The position numbers were made by a program, and so were the translations under genes. This document shows positions 1 through 7,699 of a stretch of DNA of 64,000 nucleotides, one piece after another (within the stretch, counting starts at the first letter, position 1; each line of letters opens with the position of its first letter). The notes beneath the pieces were generated by a model. It was not told the DNA's origin and did not search any database. It saw only the letters and a list, made by a program, of their open reading frames with translations. The stretch is from Modicisalibacter ilicicola DSM 19980 (GTDB taxonomy: Bacteria > Pseudomonadota > Gammaproteobacteria > Pseudomonadales > Halomonadaceae), in NCBI RefSeq assembly GCF_900128925.1, contig NZ_FQUJ01000005.1, forward strand, positions 1-64,000, written 5' to 3'.

Positions 1-84
1 AAGACGACGAGGTTGATAGGCGGGATGTGGACGCACCGCAAGGTGTTGAGCTAACCCGTACTAATGGTCCGTGAGGCTTGACCA
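1..84 (+). rRNA. rrl: 23S rRNA, 3' end (partial)
   Basis: The window opens inside the last helix of a 23S rRNA. The stretch ending in GAGCTAACCCGTACTAATG and GTGAGGCTTGACC matches the conserved gammaproteobacterial 23S 3' terminus. The mature end is placed at about base 84 by analogy with E. coli and could be off by a few bases. The rest of the operon (16S and most of 23S) lies to the left of the window. Confidence 0.93.
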
Positions 85-218
85 TATAACACCCAAGGGG
101 TCTGCCGGACAGTGAGCAGGCCCGCGCGACGCGCGCATACCGGAGACGAGAGTCGTATCACCGAGGCCACCGAAAGCGCCTCGGGCATTGTCAGCGAGAT
201 TCAGGTTGTTACCGATTA

Positions 219-338
219 CGCCTGACGACCATAGCGAGCGGGTCCCACCTGACCCCATGCCGAACTCAGCAGTGAAACCGCTCAGCGCCGATGGTAGTGT
301 GGGGCCTCCCCATGCGAGAGTAGGTCATCGTCAGGCAT
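219..338 (+). rRNA. rrf: 5S rRNA
   Basis: About 120 bases with the conserved 5S core (CCCACCTGACCCCATGCCGA, then GAACTCAG and GTAGTGTGGGG). The ends pair with each other (GCCTGACGA against TCGTCAGGC), which forms helix I and sets the boundaries. It lies about 135 bases after the 23S end with no tRNA between them, the usual 23S-5S order. Boundaries are good to within about 2 bases. Confidence 0.96.
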
Positions 339-347
339 CTTTCCCCA

Positions 348-379
348 AACCCCCGATCTCCCCGAGGTCGGGGGTTTTT
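348..379 (+). terminator. rRNA operon intrinsic terminator
   Basis: An 8-bp GC-rich stem (ACCCCCGA / TCGGGGGT) with an 11-base loop is followed at once by a run of T residues. It lies 10 bases after the 5S end, so it is the terminator of the rRNA operon. Confidence 0.9.
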
Positions 380-454
380 CGTGGGCGGCAGGGAACTGCT
401 GAAAAGCTGCAAAGGCGTTATACTTCTGGCGAATGGTAACGAGGGGCATATCTT

Positions 455-847
455 GTGACGTTAACTACGCCGGCATTGCTGTTTCCAGCGATTTCCTTGC
501 TGCTTCTGGCGTATACAAATCGTTTTCTTACCTTGGCACAACTGATCCGCAAGCTGGTGGACGAGGAACGCGACCGACATCAAGATGTCGCGAGAAAGCA
601 GATCGTCCTGCTACGCAAGCGCATCAGCCTGACGAAACGTATGCAGGTGAGTGGGGTGCTCAGCTTCCTACTGTGTACGCTTTCCATGTTCGCGCTTTTT
701 CTTTCTCTGCAATTGCTGGGCATGGCGTTGTTCGGTATCAGCCTGCTGACGCTTTCGGTTTCCCTGGTCTACTCCCTCTGGGAGGTGACTATTTCGACCA
801 ACGCCTTGAACGTGCAATTGGAAGACCTCGAGACTGGTTATCAGTGA
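455..847 (+). CDS. DUF2721-type small membrane protein
   Basis: A 130-residue protein of unknown function that looks like the DUF2721 family. It has an N-terminal membrane segment (about residues 5-30), a basic cytoplasmic stretch rich in Arg, Lys and Gln (about 32-65), and two closely spaced hydrophobic segments (about 66-115). The start is GTG at 455, with GAGGGGC 7 bases upstream as ribosome binding site. Its TGA stop overlaps the GTG start of rlmM (GTGA), so the two genes are probably translationally coupled. The family has no established role; its link with rlmM here may be only positional. Confidence 0.75.
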   Translation: MTLTTPALLFPAISLLLLAYTNRFLTLAQLIRKLVDEERDRHQDVARKQIVLLRKRISLTKRMQVSGVLSFLLCTLSMFALFLSLQLLGMALFGISLLTLSVSLVYSLWEVTISTNALNVQLEDLETGYQ

Positions 848-1941
848 CCCGATCAGCTCCGCCACACAGCGCCGGCATTGCCAATGAAGTCCTGCTCTAT
901 TGTCGTCCAGTCTTCGAAAGCGACCTGAGTGCCGAAGTCGCCGAGAAAGCGGCGCAACTGGGTCATGAAGGCTACCCTATCGCGACGAAGGGCAGTGGCT
1001 ATATCCGATTTGTGCTGGGAAATGAAATTCCAGCCAACGGGGTGCATCGCGCGCTGTCGCTGGATGCCCTGGTGTTTGCCCGACAATCGCTGGTGGCGCT
1101 TCCCCCCTTGGAAGCCTTGTCCAGGGAAGATCGCCTTTCCCCTATCGTCGACCAGGTCGTCGCAAGTGGCTGGAGTTTCGAGGCGCTGTGGCAGGAGACG
1201 CCGGATACCAACGAAGCGAAATCATTGAGTGGCCTGATGAAGGCACTGAAGAGACCGCTGGAGTCTGCGTTGCGCAAGCGTGGCGCATTGCGGCGCAAGG
1301 CAGGCGGCCGCCGCCTGCACCTGTTCTGGACCGAGGGCGACAGGGTGCAACTCGGCATGAGTTTCCCGGGTAACCGCAGCGAGCATCCCGGGGGGATCCA
1401 TCGCCTGCGTTTTCCCCGAGAAGCGCCGAGCCGTTCTGCCCTCAAGCTGGAAGAGGCGTGGCACGTCTTCGTGCCTCGCAGCGAATGGCCAAGCCGTCTT
1501 GGACAGGGCATGCAGGCAGCAGACCTGGGGGCTGCTCCCGGGGGGTGGACCTATCAACTGGTGAAGCACGGCGTTTTCGTCTATGCCATCGACAATGGCC
1601 CCATGGACAAGGGGCTGCTTGCCACGGGCCAGGTGGAACACCTCCGTGAAGACGGGTTCGTCTGGGAGCCGCCCTACAAGCTGGATTGGCTGGTATGCGA
1701 TATCGTGGACAAACCCATGCGTGTCGTCGACATGGTCGAGCGCTGGCTGGTGCGGTGCTGGTGTCGGGAGGCGGTCTTCAATCTCAAGCTGCCGATGAAG
1801 CGTCGCTGGGAAGAGGTCAGGCGCTGCCTGATTCGACTCGAGGAGAGCCTGTCCCAGGCGGGTGTAGAGGCCGAGATGCGATGCAAGCAGCTCTACCATG
1901 ATCGTGAGGAAGTCACCGTGCATGTCCGATTGCTGAATTGA
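844..1941 (+). CDS. rlmM: 23S rRNA 2'-O-ribose C2498 methyltransferase RlmM
   Basis: This is a 365-residue protein, the length usual for RlmM (E. coli 366). RlmM methylates the 2'-OH of C2498 in 23S rRNA using S-adenosylmethionine. The N-terminal part (VLLYCRPVFE, about residues 16-25) matches the RlmM THUMP-like region, and the SAM-binding motif DLGAAPGGWTYQ is at 227-238. A catalytic-type Lys lies in NLKLPMKRRW near the C-terminus. The frame is open back to 433, but GTG at 844 is chosen because it gives family length and overlaps the preceding stop. It lies about 0.5 kb after an rRNA operon, on the same strand but beyond the terminator. Confidence 0.94.
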   Translation: MTRSAPPHSAGIANEVLLYCRPVFESDLSAEVAEKAAQLGHEGYPIATKGSGYIRFVLGNEIPANGVHRALSLDALVFARQSLVALPPLEALSREDRLSPIVDQVVASGWSFEALWQETPDTNEAKSLSGLMKALKRPLESALRKRGALRRKAGGRRLHLFWTEGDRVQLGMSFPGNRSEHPGGIHRLRFPREAPSRSALKLEEAWHVFVPRSEWPSRLGQGMQAADLGAAPGGWTYQLVKHGVFVYAIDNGPMDKGLLATGQVEHLREDGFVWEPPYKLDWLVCDIVDKPMRVVDMVERWLVRCWCREAVFNLKLPMKRRWEEVRRCLIRLEESLSQAGVEAEMRCKQLYHDREEVTVHVRLLN

Positions 1942-1956
1942 TGTGCCGCGAGGCGA

Positions 1957-2241
1957 TCAGGGGTGCTCGTAGGCAGTGACGCGTTCCTCCTCGGTGAGCA
2001 GAGGAAGCAGGCGTTGCATGGCATATTCACGTGCACTGCTGCGCTGCCACTCCTTCCAGGCTCGCAGGTCTCGCCAGAGGGTGATCAATAGGCGATGCTC
2101 GGTTCGGTGGTACTCCTGCAGGCTCTCTCCCGCGATGAAGCCCGGAGCGCTCATCGCGGCACGCATCACTTCGCGTGCGGCCTGTTCGTATTCCTCTTCG
2201 AGCCCAGGCATGATATGGCGCTCGATGATGATCTTTATCAT
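1957..2241 (-). CDS. ABM-domain (antibiotic biosynthesis monooxygenase-like) protein
   Basis: A 94-residue single-domain protein of the dimeric alpha-beta barrel (ABM) superfamily. It begins MIKIIIERHIMPGLE, and the pattern of a short beta strand, an EEEYEQAAREVM helix, then PGFIAGESLQEY and LLITLWRD is typical of ABM proteins. Such proteins include small monooxygenases and haem-degrading enzymes, but many have no known substrate, and no function can be assigned here. The frame is open further upstream; ATG at 2241 is chosen because the ABM fold starts there. It is divergent from tusA, with only 28 bases between the start codons. Confidence 0.8.
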   Translation of the reverse strand: MIKIIIERHIMPGLEEEYEQAAREVMRAAMSAPGFIAGESLQEYHRTEHRLLITLWRDLRAWKEWQRSSAREYAMQRLLPLLTEEERVTAYEHP

Positions 2242-2269
2242 GCAACTCATCCATCCAATGAGGTGAACG

Positions 2270-2509
2270 ATGGTTAATTTTCCCGACTTCGATGCCGAGC
2301 TGGACACATCAGGGTTGTATTGCCCTGAACCCATCATGCTGATGCACAATCGAGTCCGGGACATGACCAGCGGTAGCATACTGAAGATCATTGCCACCGA
2401 CCCTGCGACGACACGCGATGTGCCGAAGTTCTGTAATTTCCTGGGGCATGAGTTGCTGGCCCAGAGCGAAGAAGGCGAAACCTACCTCTATTTCATCCGT
2501 CTGCAGTGA
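2270..2509 (+). CDS. tusA: sulfur carrier protein TusA
   Basis: A 79-residue protein of the TusA/SirA family. TusA accepts persulfide sulfur from cysteine desulfurase IscS on a conserved cysteine and passes it on, classically for 2-thiolation of tRNA wobble uridine. The CPxP signature is present (LYCPEP, with Cys18 as the acceptor), followed by the helix and strand pattern ending in [11 protein letters not shown]. The ribosome binding site is AGGTGAA just before ATG at 2270. It is divergent from the ABM-domain gene. Both size and motif fit tusA rather than the longer YeeD/YedF paralogues. Confidence 0.92.
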   Translation: MVNFPDFDAELDTSGLYCPEPIMLMHNRVRDMTSGSILKIIATDPATTRDVPKFCNFLGHELLAQSEEGETYLYFIRLQ

Positions 2510-2516
2510 GACGGTG

Positions 2517-3212
2517 CTACTCTTCGGCAGCCATCATGCAGGCAAGTGCCTCGAGGGTCGCCGGGTCCTCCTGACGGATGCGATTGGCGATGGATCGCTG
2601 GAAGAAATAAACCACTCGGTGGCGACTGTGCCCGGGATAAAGACACGCATCGCCGGCCAGCACGGGCGTGGAGTGTACCCGTGTCTCGTCGACCAGCAGG
2701 GCTTCGACGTTACCGTTGCTGTACAGCCGCCAGCCAAACACCTGCTTGAGTTGCCAGGGGGTGCCGTCGTCGTTGAGGCACAGGGCGTGGGTGCCCAATG
2801 TCTCGGGGAGTTGCTGGAGGAGAGTCGGTTCATGGGTCTCCTCGTAGTCGAAGTAGGCAGCCGCATGCTCGAGTTCGAACACCTTGTGTTCGGGAGCGGA
2901 ACAGAAGATCTCGTCGGTTTCGGGATCACGGTAGCCCACGAAGCGTCCCTGGTCGGAATCATCGAGATCGTGACAGGGTGTCAAGGCTTCCATCCATGGC
3001 ACCAGGCCGACGACTTCACCGTCTTCTCGCAAGCCCCAGGCGAGCAGTGGCATGCCAAAGAGTGTCTCGGGATCCGATGCCAGGTGATAGAGCATTTCGA
3101 GACCATCCAACTCCGGCGCCAGTCTGATGAGACGACGCTTGGCCCTAAGCCGGTGGCGCATGACGTCCAGATCGATGACCTGAGCAGTGCGGGGGGACTG
3201 TGGGATTCCCAT
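2517..3212 (-). CDS. conserved protein of unknown function
   Basis: A 231-residue soluble, acidic protein with no signal peptide or membrane segment. I do not recognise a family. It is rich in Trp, Leu and acidic residues, with stretches such as LLAWGLREDGEVVGLVPW and WQLKQVFGWRLYSNGNV that look like alternating beta strands of a sensor-like or globular alpha-beta fold. A clear AGGAGGG ribosome binding site precedes ATG at 3212. It is convergent with tusA, with only 7 bases between the stop codons. I assume it is a real gene from its coding character and ribosome binding site. Confidence 0.7.
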   Translation of the reverse strand: MGIPQSPRTAQVIDLDVMRHRLRAKRRLIRLAPELDGLEMLYHLASDPETLFGMPLLAWGLREDGEVVGLVPWMEALTPCHDLDDSDQGRFVGYRDPETDEIFCSAPEHKVFELEHAAAYFDYEETHEPTLLQQLPETLGTHALCLNDDGTPWQLKQVFGWRLYSNGNVEALLVDETRVHSTPVLAGDACLYPGHSRHRVVYFFQRSIANRIRQEDPATLEALACMMAAEE

Positions 3213-3282
3213 GTAACCCTCCTAAACGGCAATGATTCGGCTTTGGCCTCGTTTCACTATTAGCACAGCTCGATACGCAAAG

Positions 3283-4386
3283 TTAAGCCCCAGAGCCATC
3301 CTTCGCTCCGGGCATCAGGCCGCAGCTGCGCCATACGTCCTGCCATGATGCTATATGTTCTTGAAGCGCAAGATGAAATTGTTGCCAAGGCGCATCGCGA
3401 TCGTGCAGCGATAACCACGCCTGGCGATAGCGGCGAACCGCAGGCTTCGCTACCTGATGGGCATCGAGCAAGGCGTTGATGGCCTCGAGCCATAGACGAG
3501 AGGTGCGTGACAACGTAGCGAGATAGGGCTGAACCTCGCCGATGAAGGTGGCGATGAAAATATCGTACAGGCGATCGGCGGCTGGATTGCTGTGTCCTTT
3601 GTAGCAGATCGGTCGTTCGGCCAGCCTGGCCTCGAGCAGACCGGTCGTTTCGACGAGGCGCTGTCTGGCAAGCATCAGCGAACGAAGTATCTCTGCAGAG
3701 AACGGCCGGGTCTGCAGCGTATAGAGATGGGCTTCCAATCGACTCGACTCCGGCGACCAGGCGGGATTGAACTGGTTGAGAGTCACTTGGCGAAGGTAAT
3801 CGACGGCGGCGATGGATTCGGTTAACGGTACTGGGTCGTCCGGTGCCAGCGCCTCGCTGGCACGGGAGAAGCTGGCGACCCATTCGCTGGAATCGAACAG
3901 TGCATTCCAGCTCGCCCGGGGAAGTTGCTCGGTCTTGCTGCGAGTCAAGTCATGCAGGCGCTGGCGATCCTCTTCATCCAGACGCGTCACGGCTGCGGTA
4001 TCCCAGCACTGGCGCAACTTGCGCCAGAGTTCGAGTTCGTATAGCCAGTGCTGGCTTGGGGCAGCCACCTTGCCCAGCTGATTGTTGCGCCGAGCGACCA
4101 GGGAAGTGATGCCGCACTCCCGCAGCGCATAGACATCCAGCATGCTTTGGCGCGTCTCGGCAATGTCGAACAACCGCTCGTCTCGGGGTGGAAAGGCCGC
4201 GATGTTGTCGGGCGTTCGAGGCGAGGGAGCGTCGACCTCGAGTGCATTGCCGAGGCGCTGTTGATAATCGACGAACAATCCATCGGCTCCGTCACGGCGC
4301 TCGCAGCCTGTCGCCAGGATGGCGATTCCGAACAGCAACCAGCGGAGGGGGCCTCGATCAACTCTGGGAAACGTGCAACCTGCCAT
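3283..4386 (-). CDS. DUF3080-type lipoprotein
   Basis: A 367-residue predicted lipoprotein. The N-terminus has an Arg, a hydrophobic stretch (WLLFGIAILATG) and a lipobox ending ATGC, so it should be lipidated and membrane anchored. The rest is alpha-helical and rich in Arg, Leu and Trp, and matches the DUF3080 family as I remember it, which has no assigned function. An in-frame GTG at 4395 is possible, but ATG at 4386 lies 8 bases after GGAG and is preferred. It overlaps the 3' end of the upstream MATE gene by about 30 bases, so the two are probably one transcript. Confidence 0.8.
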   Translation of the reverse strand: MAGCTFPRVDRGPLRWLLFGIAILATGCERRDGADGLFVDYQQRLGNALEVDAPSPRTPDNIAAFPPRDERLFDIAETRQSMLDVYALRECGITSLVARRNNQLGKVAAPSQHWLYELELWRKLRQCWDTAAVTRLDEEDRQRLHDLTRSKTEQLPRASWNALFDSSEWVASFSRASEALAPDDPVPLTESIAAVDYLRQVTLNQFNPAWSPESSRLEAHLYTLQTRPFSAEILRSLMLARQRLVETTGLLEARLAERPICYKGHSNPAADRLYDIFIATFIGEVQPYLATLSRTSRLWLEAINALLDAHQVAKPAVRRYRQAWLSLHDRDAPWQQFHLALQEHIASWQDVWRSCGLMPGAKDGSGA

Positions 4387-5806
4387 TCGCCACACTCCTG
4401 CTGATGCGTTGTAGACGCCAGCCCAGCAGCAGGGCGGCCACCGTCAGGCCGACAATCAGGCCTACCCAATAACCATGCACACCCAGGGCGCCCGTCAAGC
4501 CGAGGAAGCCCTGGGTGCCCAGCAGATGCCCGCCACCGAGTCCTACCAGCCAATAGGAGACCAGGGTGATCGCCATGATGATGCGCGTGTCCTTGTAGCC
4601 GCGTAGGGCGCCGGCCATGTTGACCTGCAGCGAATCCGAGACCTGGTAGATCATGGCCAGCAGAATCAGCGACATCGCCAGGTTCTGGACCTCCTGGTTA
4701 TGCGTGTAAAGCGCTACCACGGGTCTTGCAGTCAGCCACAGGATCAGGTCGTTGAACAATGCAATCAGCAGACAGACGACCATCCCGTTCCAGGCCACGA
4801 AGCGTGCCTCTCGAGGCTTGTCGGCTCCCAGCGTGTTGCCGACACGCACGGTCAGGGCCATGGCCAGGGATAATGGCAGCATGAAAAGCACCGAGGTGTA
4901 ATTGAGCGCCACCTGGTGGGCGGCAACGGTGATTTCGCCGAGGCTGGCGACAAACAAGGCAATCAGGGTGAACAGGGTCACCTCGACGAAGATGGCTACC
5001 CCGATCGGCAAGCCGACATGCAGCAACTCGCGAATCATGGCGCGTTGTGGCCAGGCAATCTTCTGCCATAGTATCACCGGTACATAGGCTCGGCTGTGTC
5101 GCGTATAGAGCAGCATGGCCAGGCACATGGCCCACATCGAAAGCGCCGTGGCGATGCCGCAACCAACCGCCCCCAATGCAGGCAGCGCCTGCAGCCAACC
5201 GGGCAGGCCGTCGCCGAACAGCGTGACCAGGCCCGCGCCACCGTAGATCAGCAGGTAGTTGCTGGGGACATTGATGCCCAGCCCGATCAGGCTGATCCAC
5301 AGAGCGGGCCGGGTATGATTCATGCCGTCGGAGTAGGCGCGCAGTGCCTGATAGAGGGCAACACCCGGCATGCCAAAGGCGACTGCCGCCAGATACGCCG
5401 CGGAAAGCTCGGCCACCCGGGGCGGCACTTCCATCAGGCGGAAGATTGGCGTGACGGCAAACCAGAGCAGCAGGGCTGCTACCACGCCGAGCACAAGGCT
5501 TAGCCAGAGCGCCTGGTGAACATAGGGGTAGATGCGTTCGGTGCGCCGGCCGCCCAGGAGCTGGGCGACGATGGGCGTCAGGCCGATCAGCGTGCCGGTG
5601 ATGAGCAGCATGAGCGGCATCCACAGGCTGGAGCCTACCGAGACTGCCGCCAGGTCGGTGGCACTGGCACGCCCCGACATGATGACATCGGTCGCTCCCA
5701 TTCCCGACTGGGCCAGTTGCGCTCCGCAGATCGGCAGGGCCAGCCTCAGCAGCGAAGCCGTTTCCTGCCGGCTACGAACCACCAGCGCCGAGGAGAGACG
5801 TGGCAT
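4358..5806 (-). CDS. MATE-family multidrug exporter (NorM-like)
   Basis: A 482-residue polytopic membrane protein with about 12 membrane segments in two similar halves. The N-terminus (ETASLLRLALPICGAQLAQS, then MGATDVIMSGR) is characteristic of MATE/NorM transporters, which export cationic drugs in exchange for Na+ or H+. Further family motifs are QLLGGRRTE and RVGNTLGADKPREAR. AAGGAG lies 8 bases before ATG at 5806. It is divergent from epmC, and its end overlaps the DUF3080 lipoprotein gene. Substrates cannot be read from the sequence. Confidence 0.9.
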   Translation of the reverse strand: MPRLSSALVVRSRQETASLLRLALPICGAQLAQSGMGATDVIMSGRASATDLAAVSVGSSLWMPLMLLITGTLIGLTPIVAQLLGGRRTERIYPYVHQALWLSLVLGVVAALLLWFAVTPIFRLMEVPPRVAELSAAYLAAVAFGMPGVALYQALRAYSDGMNHTRPALWISLIGLGINVPSNYLLIYGGAGLVTLFGDGLPGWLQALPALGAVGCGIATALSMWAMCLAMLLYTRHSRAYVPVILWQKIAWPQRAMIRELLHVGLPIGVAIFVEVTLFTLIALFVASLGEITVAAHQVALNYTSVLFMLPLSLAMALTVRVGNTLGADKPREARFVAWNGMVVCLLIALFNDLILWLTARPVVALYTHNQEVQNLAMSLILLAMIYQVSDSLQVNMAGALRGYKDTRIIMAITLVSYWLVGLGGGHLLGTQGFLGLTGALGVHGYWVGLIVGLTVAALLLGWRLQRISRSVANGRLHVSQS

Positions 5807-5883
5807 GCCGATGCTCCTTACCGGTCGTCAAGAAAACGCCATGTTAGCAACTCCCGTCTGTTCCCGCCCGATCCGTCGCCCCG

Positions 5884-5889
5884 TATAAT
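5884..5889 (+). promoter_or_regulatory. perfect -10 hexamer overlapping the epmC start region
   Basis: A consensus TATAAT runs directly into the first possible ATG of epmC (its A and T at 5888-5889 are part of that codon). A weak -35 candidate, TTCCCG at 5861-5866, sits at 17-bp spacing. Transcription from this element would begin about at base 5896-5897, which is the second in-frame ATG. No Shine-Dalgarno sequence precedes either ATG, so a leaderless epmC mRNA is possible. Confidence 0.45.
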
Positions 5890-6484
5890 GCCTCGCATGT
5901 TGGAGCTTGCCATTTCCCATCGCGCAAGCGATGTCATGACCCTATTCGACGGGCTGTTCAGCGATACCTACCGTACGCGCCTGGTACTTGGTGATGATGA
6001 ACCCCTCTACCTGCCTGCCGGCTCCGAGTGCGGCTACCACCGCATCGTCTTTGCGCATGGCTTCTTCGCCAGTGCCCTGCACGAGGTGAGCCACTGGTGC
6101 ATCGCCGGCGCCCGGCGTCGTGCCCTCGAGGATTATGGTTATTGGTATCTTCCGGATGGCCGTGATGCCGAGCAGCAGCAAGCCTTCGAAGCCGTCGAGA
6201 CAGCGCCTCAGGCCCTCGAAATGCTGTTTTCCGAGGCTTGCCGCCGGCAGTTTCAGGTCAGTGTCGATAACCTGGATGGCGTGACTGTCGATCGCGAAGC
6301 GTTTCGTCGCCGTGTGGAAGCACGTGCACGTCGCTATCTGGCAGAAGGTCTGCCAAGACGTGCCGAGGCGTTCCTAACGGTGTTGCATGCCTTCTATCAG
6401 CGGGGTGAGACACCGCCAAGTGCCATCGCCGCCGGAAGGGCATGCCTTTTTGCCGTCTCGTCGTCGGGAATAGCCGGAGCCTGA
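5888..6484 (+). CDS. epmC: elongation factor P hydroxylase EpmC
   Basis: A 198-residue homologue of E. coli EpmC (YfcM), which hydroxylates the beta-lysylated lysine of translation elongation factor EF-P after EpmA and EpmB. The match is extended: GDDEPLYLPA, then YHRIVFAHGFFASALHE, then VSHWCIAGARRRALEDYGYW and YLPDGRDAEQQQAFE. HEVSH (about residues 65-69) is the likely metal-binding motif. The frame is open far upstream, but homology starts near MLELAISH; ATG at 5888 or 5897 are the candidates. The last 25 or so residues are not family-like and may be a lineage-specific tail. Confidence 0.93.
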   Translation: MPRMLELAISHRASDVMTLFDGLFSDTYRTRLVLGDDEPLYLPAGSECGYHRIVFAHGFFASALHEVSHWCIAGARRRALEDYGYWYLPDGRDAEQQQAFEAVETAPQALEMLFSEACRRQFQVSVDNLDGVTVDREAFRRRVEARARRYLAEGLPRRAEAFLTVLHAFYQRGETPPSAIAAGRACLFAVSSSGIAGA

Positions 6485-6522
6485 CAAAAATGTGTCTGAC
6501 GGTTGTTGTGGAGATGAATTGT

Positions 6523-6544
6523 AAGTAGAACGATTCTCAGTTAG
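6523..6544. promoter_or_regulatory. probable Fur box upstream of the iron transporter
   Basis: On the minus strand this stretch reads TAACTGAGAATCGTTCTAC, close to the Fur consensus built from NATWAT/AATGATAATCATT half-sites and typical of Fur boxes in Pseudomonas-like bacteria. It lies 41-62 bases before the start of the ferric-iron binding-protein gene, where iron-bound Fur would block transcription. Confidence 0.7.
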
Positions 6545-6584
6545 CATCTGTTTCCACCACCTCAACACTGACTCAGGGATCCTC

Positions 6585-7607
6585 ATGTCCGTTTTGAACA
6601 AGACGCTTGCTGTTACCCTGGCCGCCTCGGCCAGCTTCGCTACCACCGCGGCAATGGCGCAGGAAGAGGTCAATGTCTACTCCTACCGCCAACCCTTCCT
6701 CATCGAGCCGTTCCTCGACAAGTTCACCGACAAGACGGGCATCGACGTCAATATCATCTTCGGTGATCAGGGGTTGACGGAGCGACTGAAACGGGAAGGG
6801 CGCAACTCTCCCGCCGACGTGATCCTGACGGTGGATATCGGTCGTCTTCAGGAGCTGGTCGATCAAGGGGTGACTCAGCCGATTCAGGACGAGACCATCG
6901 AGTCCAACATCCCGGAACAGTATTTTGGCGAGAACAATGAATGGGTGGGTCTGACCAGTCGCGCGCGCATCTTCTTCACCAGTGTCGAGCGCATGGAGGC
7001 CGGCGAGATCGAGACCTATGAAGACCTGGCGGATCCTCGCTTCGAAGGAAGAATCTGCACGCGCCCGGCCACGAATGCCTACAATGTCGCCCTGGTTGCC
7101 TCGATGCTCGCCGAGCACGGCGAGGAGACCACCAGGCAATGGCTCGAGGGGTTCAAGGACAACCTGGCACGCAAGCCCCAGGGCAACGATCGCGCTCAGG
7201 TCAAGGCGATTCGCGATGGTGTCTGCGATATCGCCATCGGCAATACCTACTACTACGGCAAGATGATGGAGAACGAGGAGCAGCGTGCCTGGGCGGAAGC
7301 CGCACGTATCGAGTTCCCCAACCAGGAAGGCCGTGGCACCCACGTCAACATCTCCGGCATGGCGTTGGCCAAGCATGCGCCCAACGAGGAAAATGCCTAC
7401 GAACTGATGCGCTTTTTGACCGAAGAGACAGCTCAATCGATGTACGCCGAAGTCAACTACGAGTACCCGATCAACCCGGAGGTGGCACCTTCCGAGACCG
7501 TCGCCTCCTGGGGGGACTTCAAGGCCGACGATGTCTCGCTTGCCGAAGTCGCCTCCTTGCGGCGTCGGGCCACCGAACTGATCAACGAGGTCGGCTTCGA
7601 TGACTGA
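6585..7607 (+). CDS. fbpA: ferric iron ABC transporter, periplasmic binding protein (FbpA/FutA-type)
   Basis: A 340-residue binding protein of the FbpA/FutA/AfuA family, which captures Fe3+ in the periplasm. The first 25 residues are a Sec signal peptide (Lys, hydrophobic core, AMA cleavage site before QEEVNVYSYRQ). The sequence EEVNVYSYRQPFLIEPFL opens the mature family fold. A run of three tyrosines (about 222-224, in GNTYYYGK) fits the tyrosine iron ligands of the family. A probable Fur box lies upstream. The permease gene follows after a 92-base gap containing a stem-loop, so the binding protein is probably made in excess of the permease. Confidence 0.92.
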   Translation: MSVLNKTLAVTLAASASFATTAAMAQEEVNVYSYRQPFLIEPFLDKFTDKTGIDVNIIFGDQGLTERLKREGRNSPADVILTVDIGRLQELVDQGVTQPIQDETIESNIPEQYFGENNEWVGLTSRARIFFTSVERMEAGEIETYEDLADPRFEGRICTRPATNAYNVALVASMLAEHGEETTRQWLEGFKDNLARKPQGNDRAQVKAIRDGVCDIAIGNTYYYGKMMENEEQRAWAEAARIEFPNQEGRGTHVNISGMALAKHAPNEENAYELMRFLTEETAQSMYAEVNYEYPINPEVAPSETVASWGDFKADDVSLAEVASLRRRATELINEVGFDD

Positions 7608-7649
7608 GCATTCATGATCGGTCCGCTGTTTTCAGTGATGGAGCTTCAA

Positions 7650-7672
7650 GGCTGCCGGCGTGATCGGCAGCC
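7650..7672 (+). terminator. stem-loop between fbpA and fbpB (attenuator or mRNA stabiliser)
   Basis: A perfect 8-bp GC-rich stem (GGCTGCCG / CGGCAGCC) with a 7-base loop, followed by TGTTTCGTTGTTT. It lies in the 92-base gap between the binding protein and the permease. Placed inside an operon, it probably stops part of the transcripts or protects the fbpA mRNA end. Confidence 0.65.
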
Positions 7673-7699
7673 TGTTTCGTTGTTTGCCAGGGCAGGATC

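Noticed and set aside
61..439. Short open frames across the 23S-5S spacer and 5S
   Set aside because: They lie in rRNA and spacer sequence and have no ribosome binding site or coding bias.
433..843. Upstream extension of the RlmM reading frame
   Set aside because: It overlaps the DUF2721 gene completely, has no family similarity, and the GTG at 844 gives normal RlmM length and a GTGA overlap.
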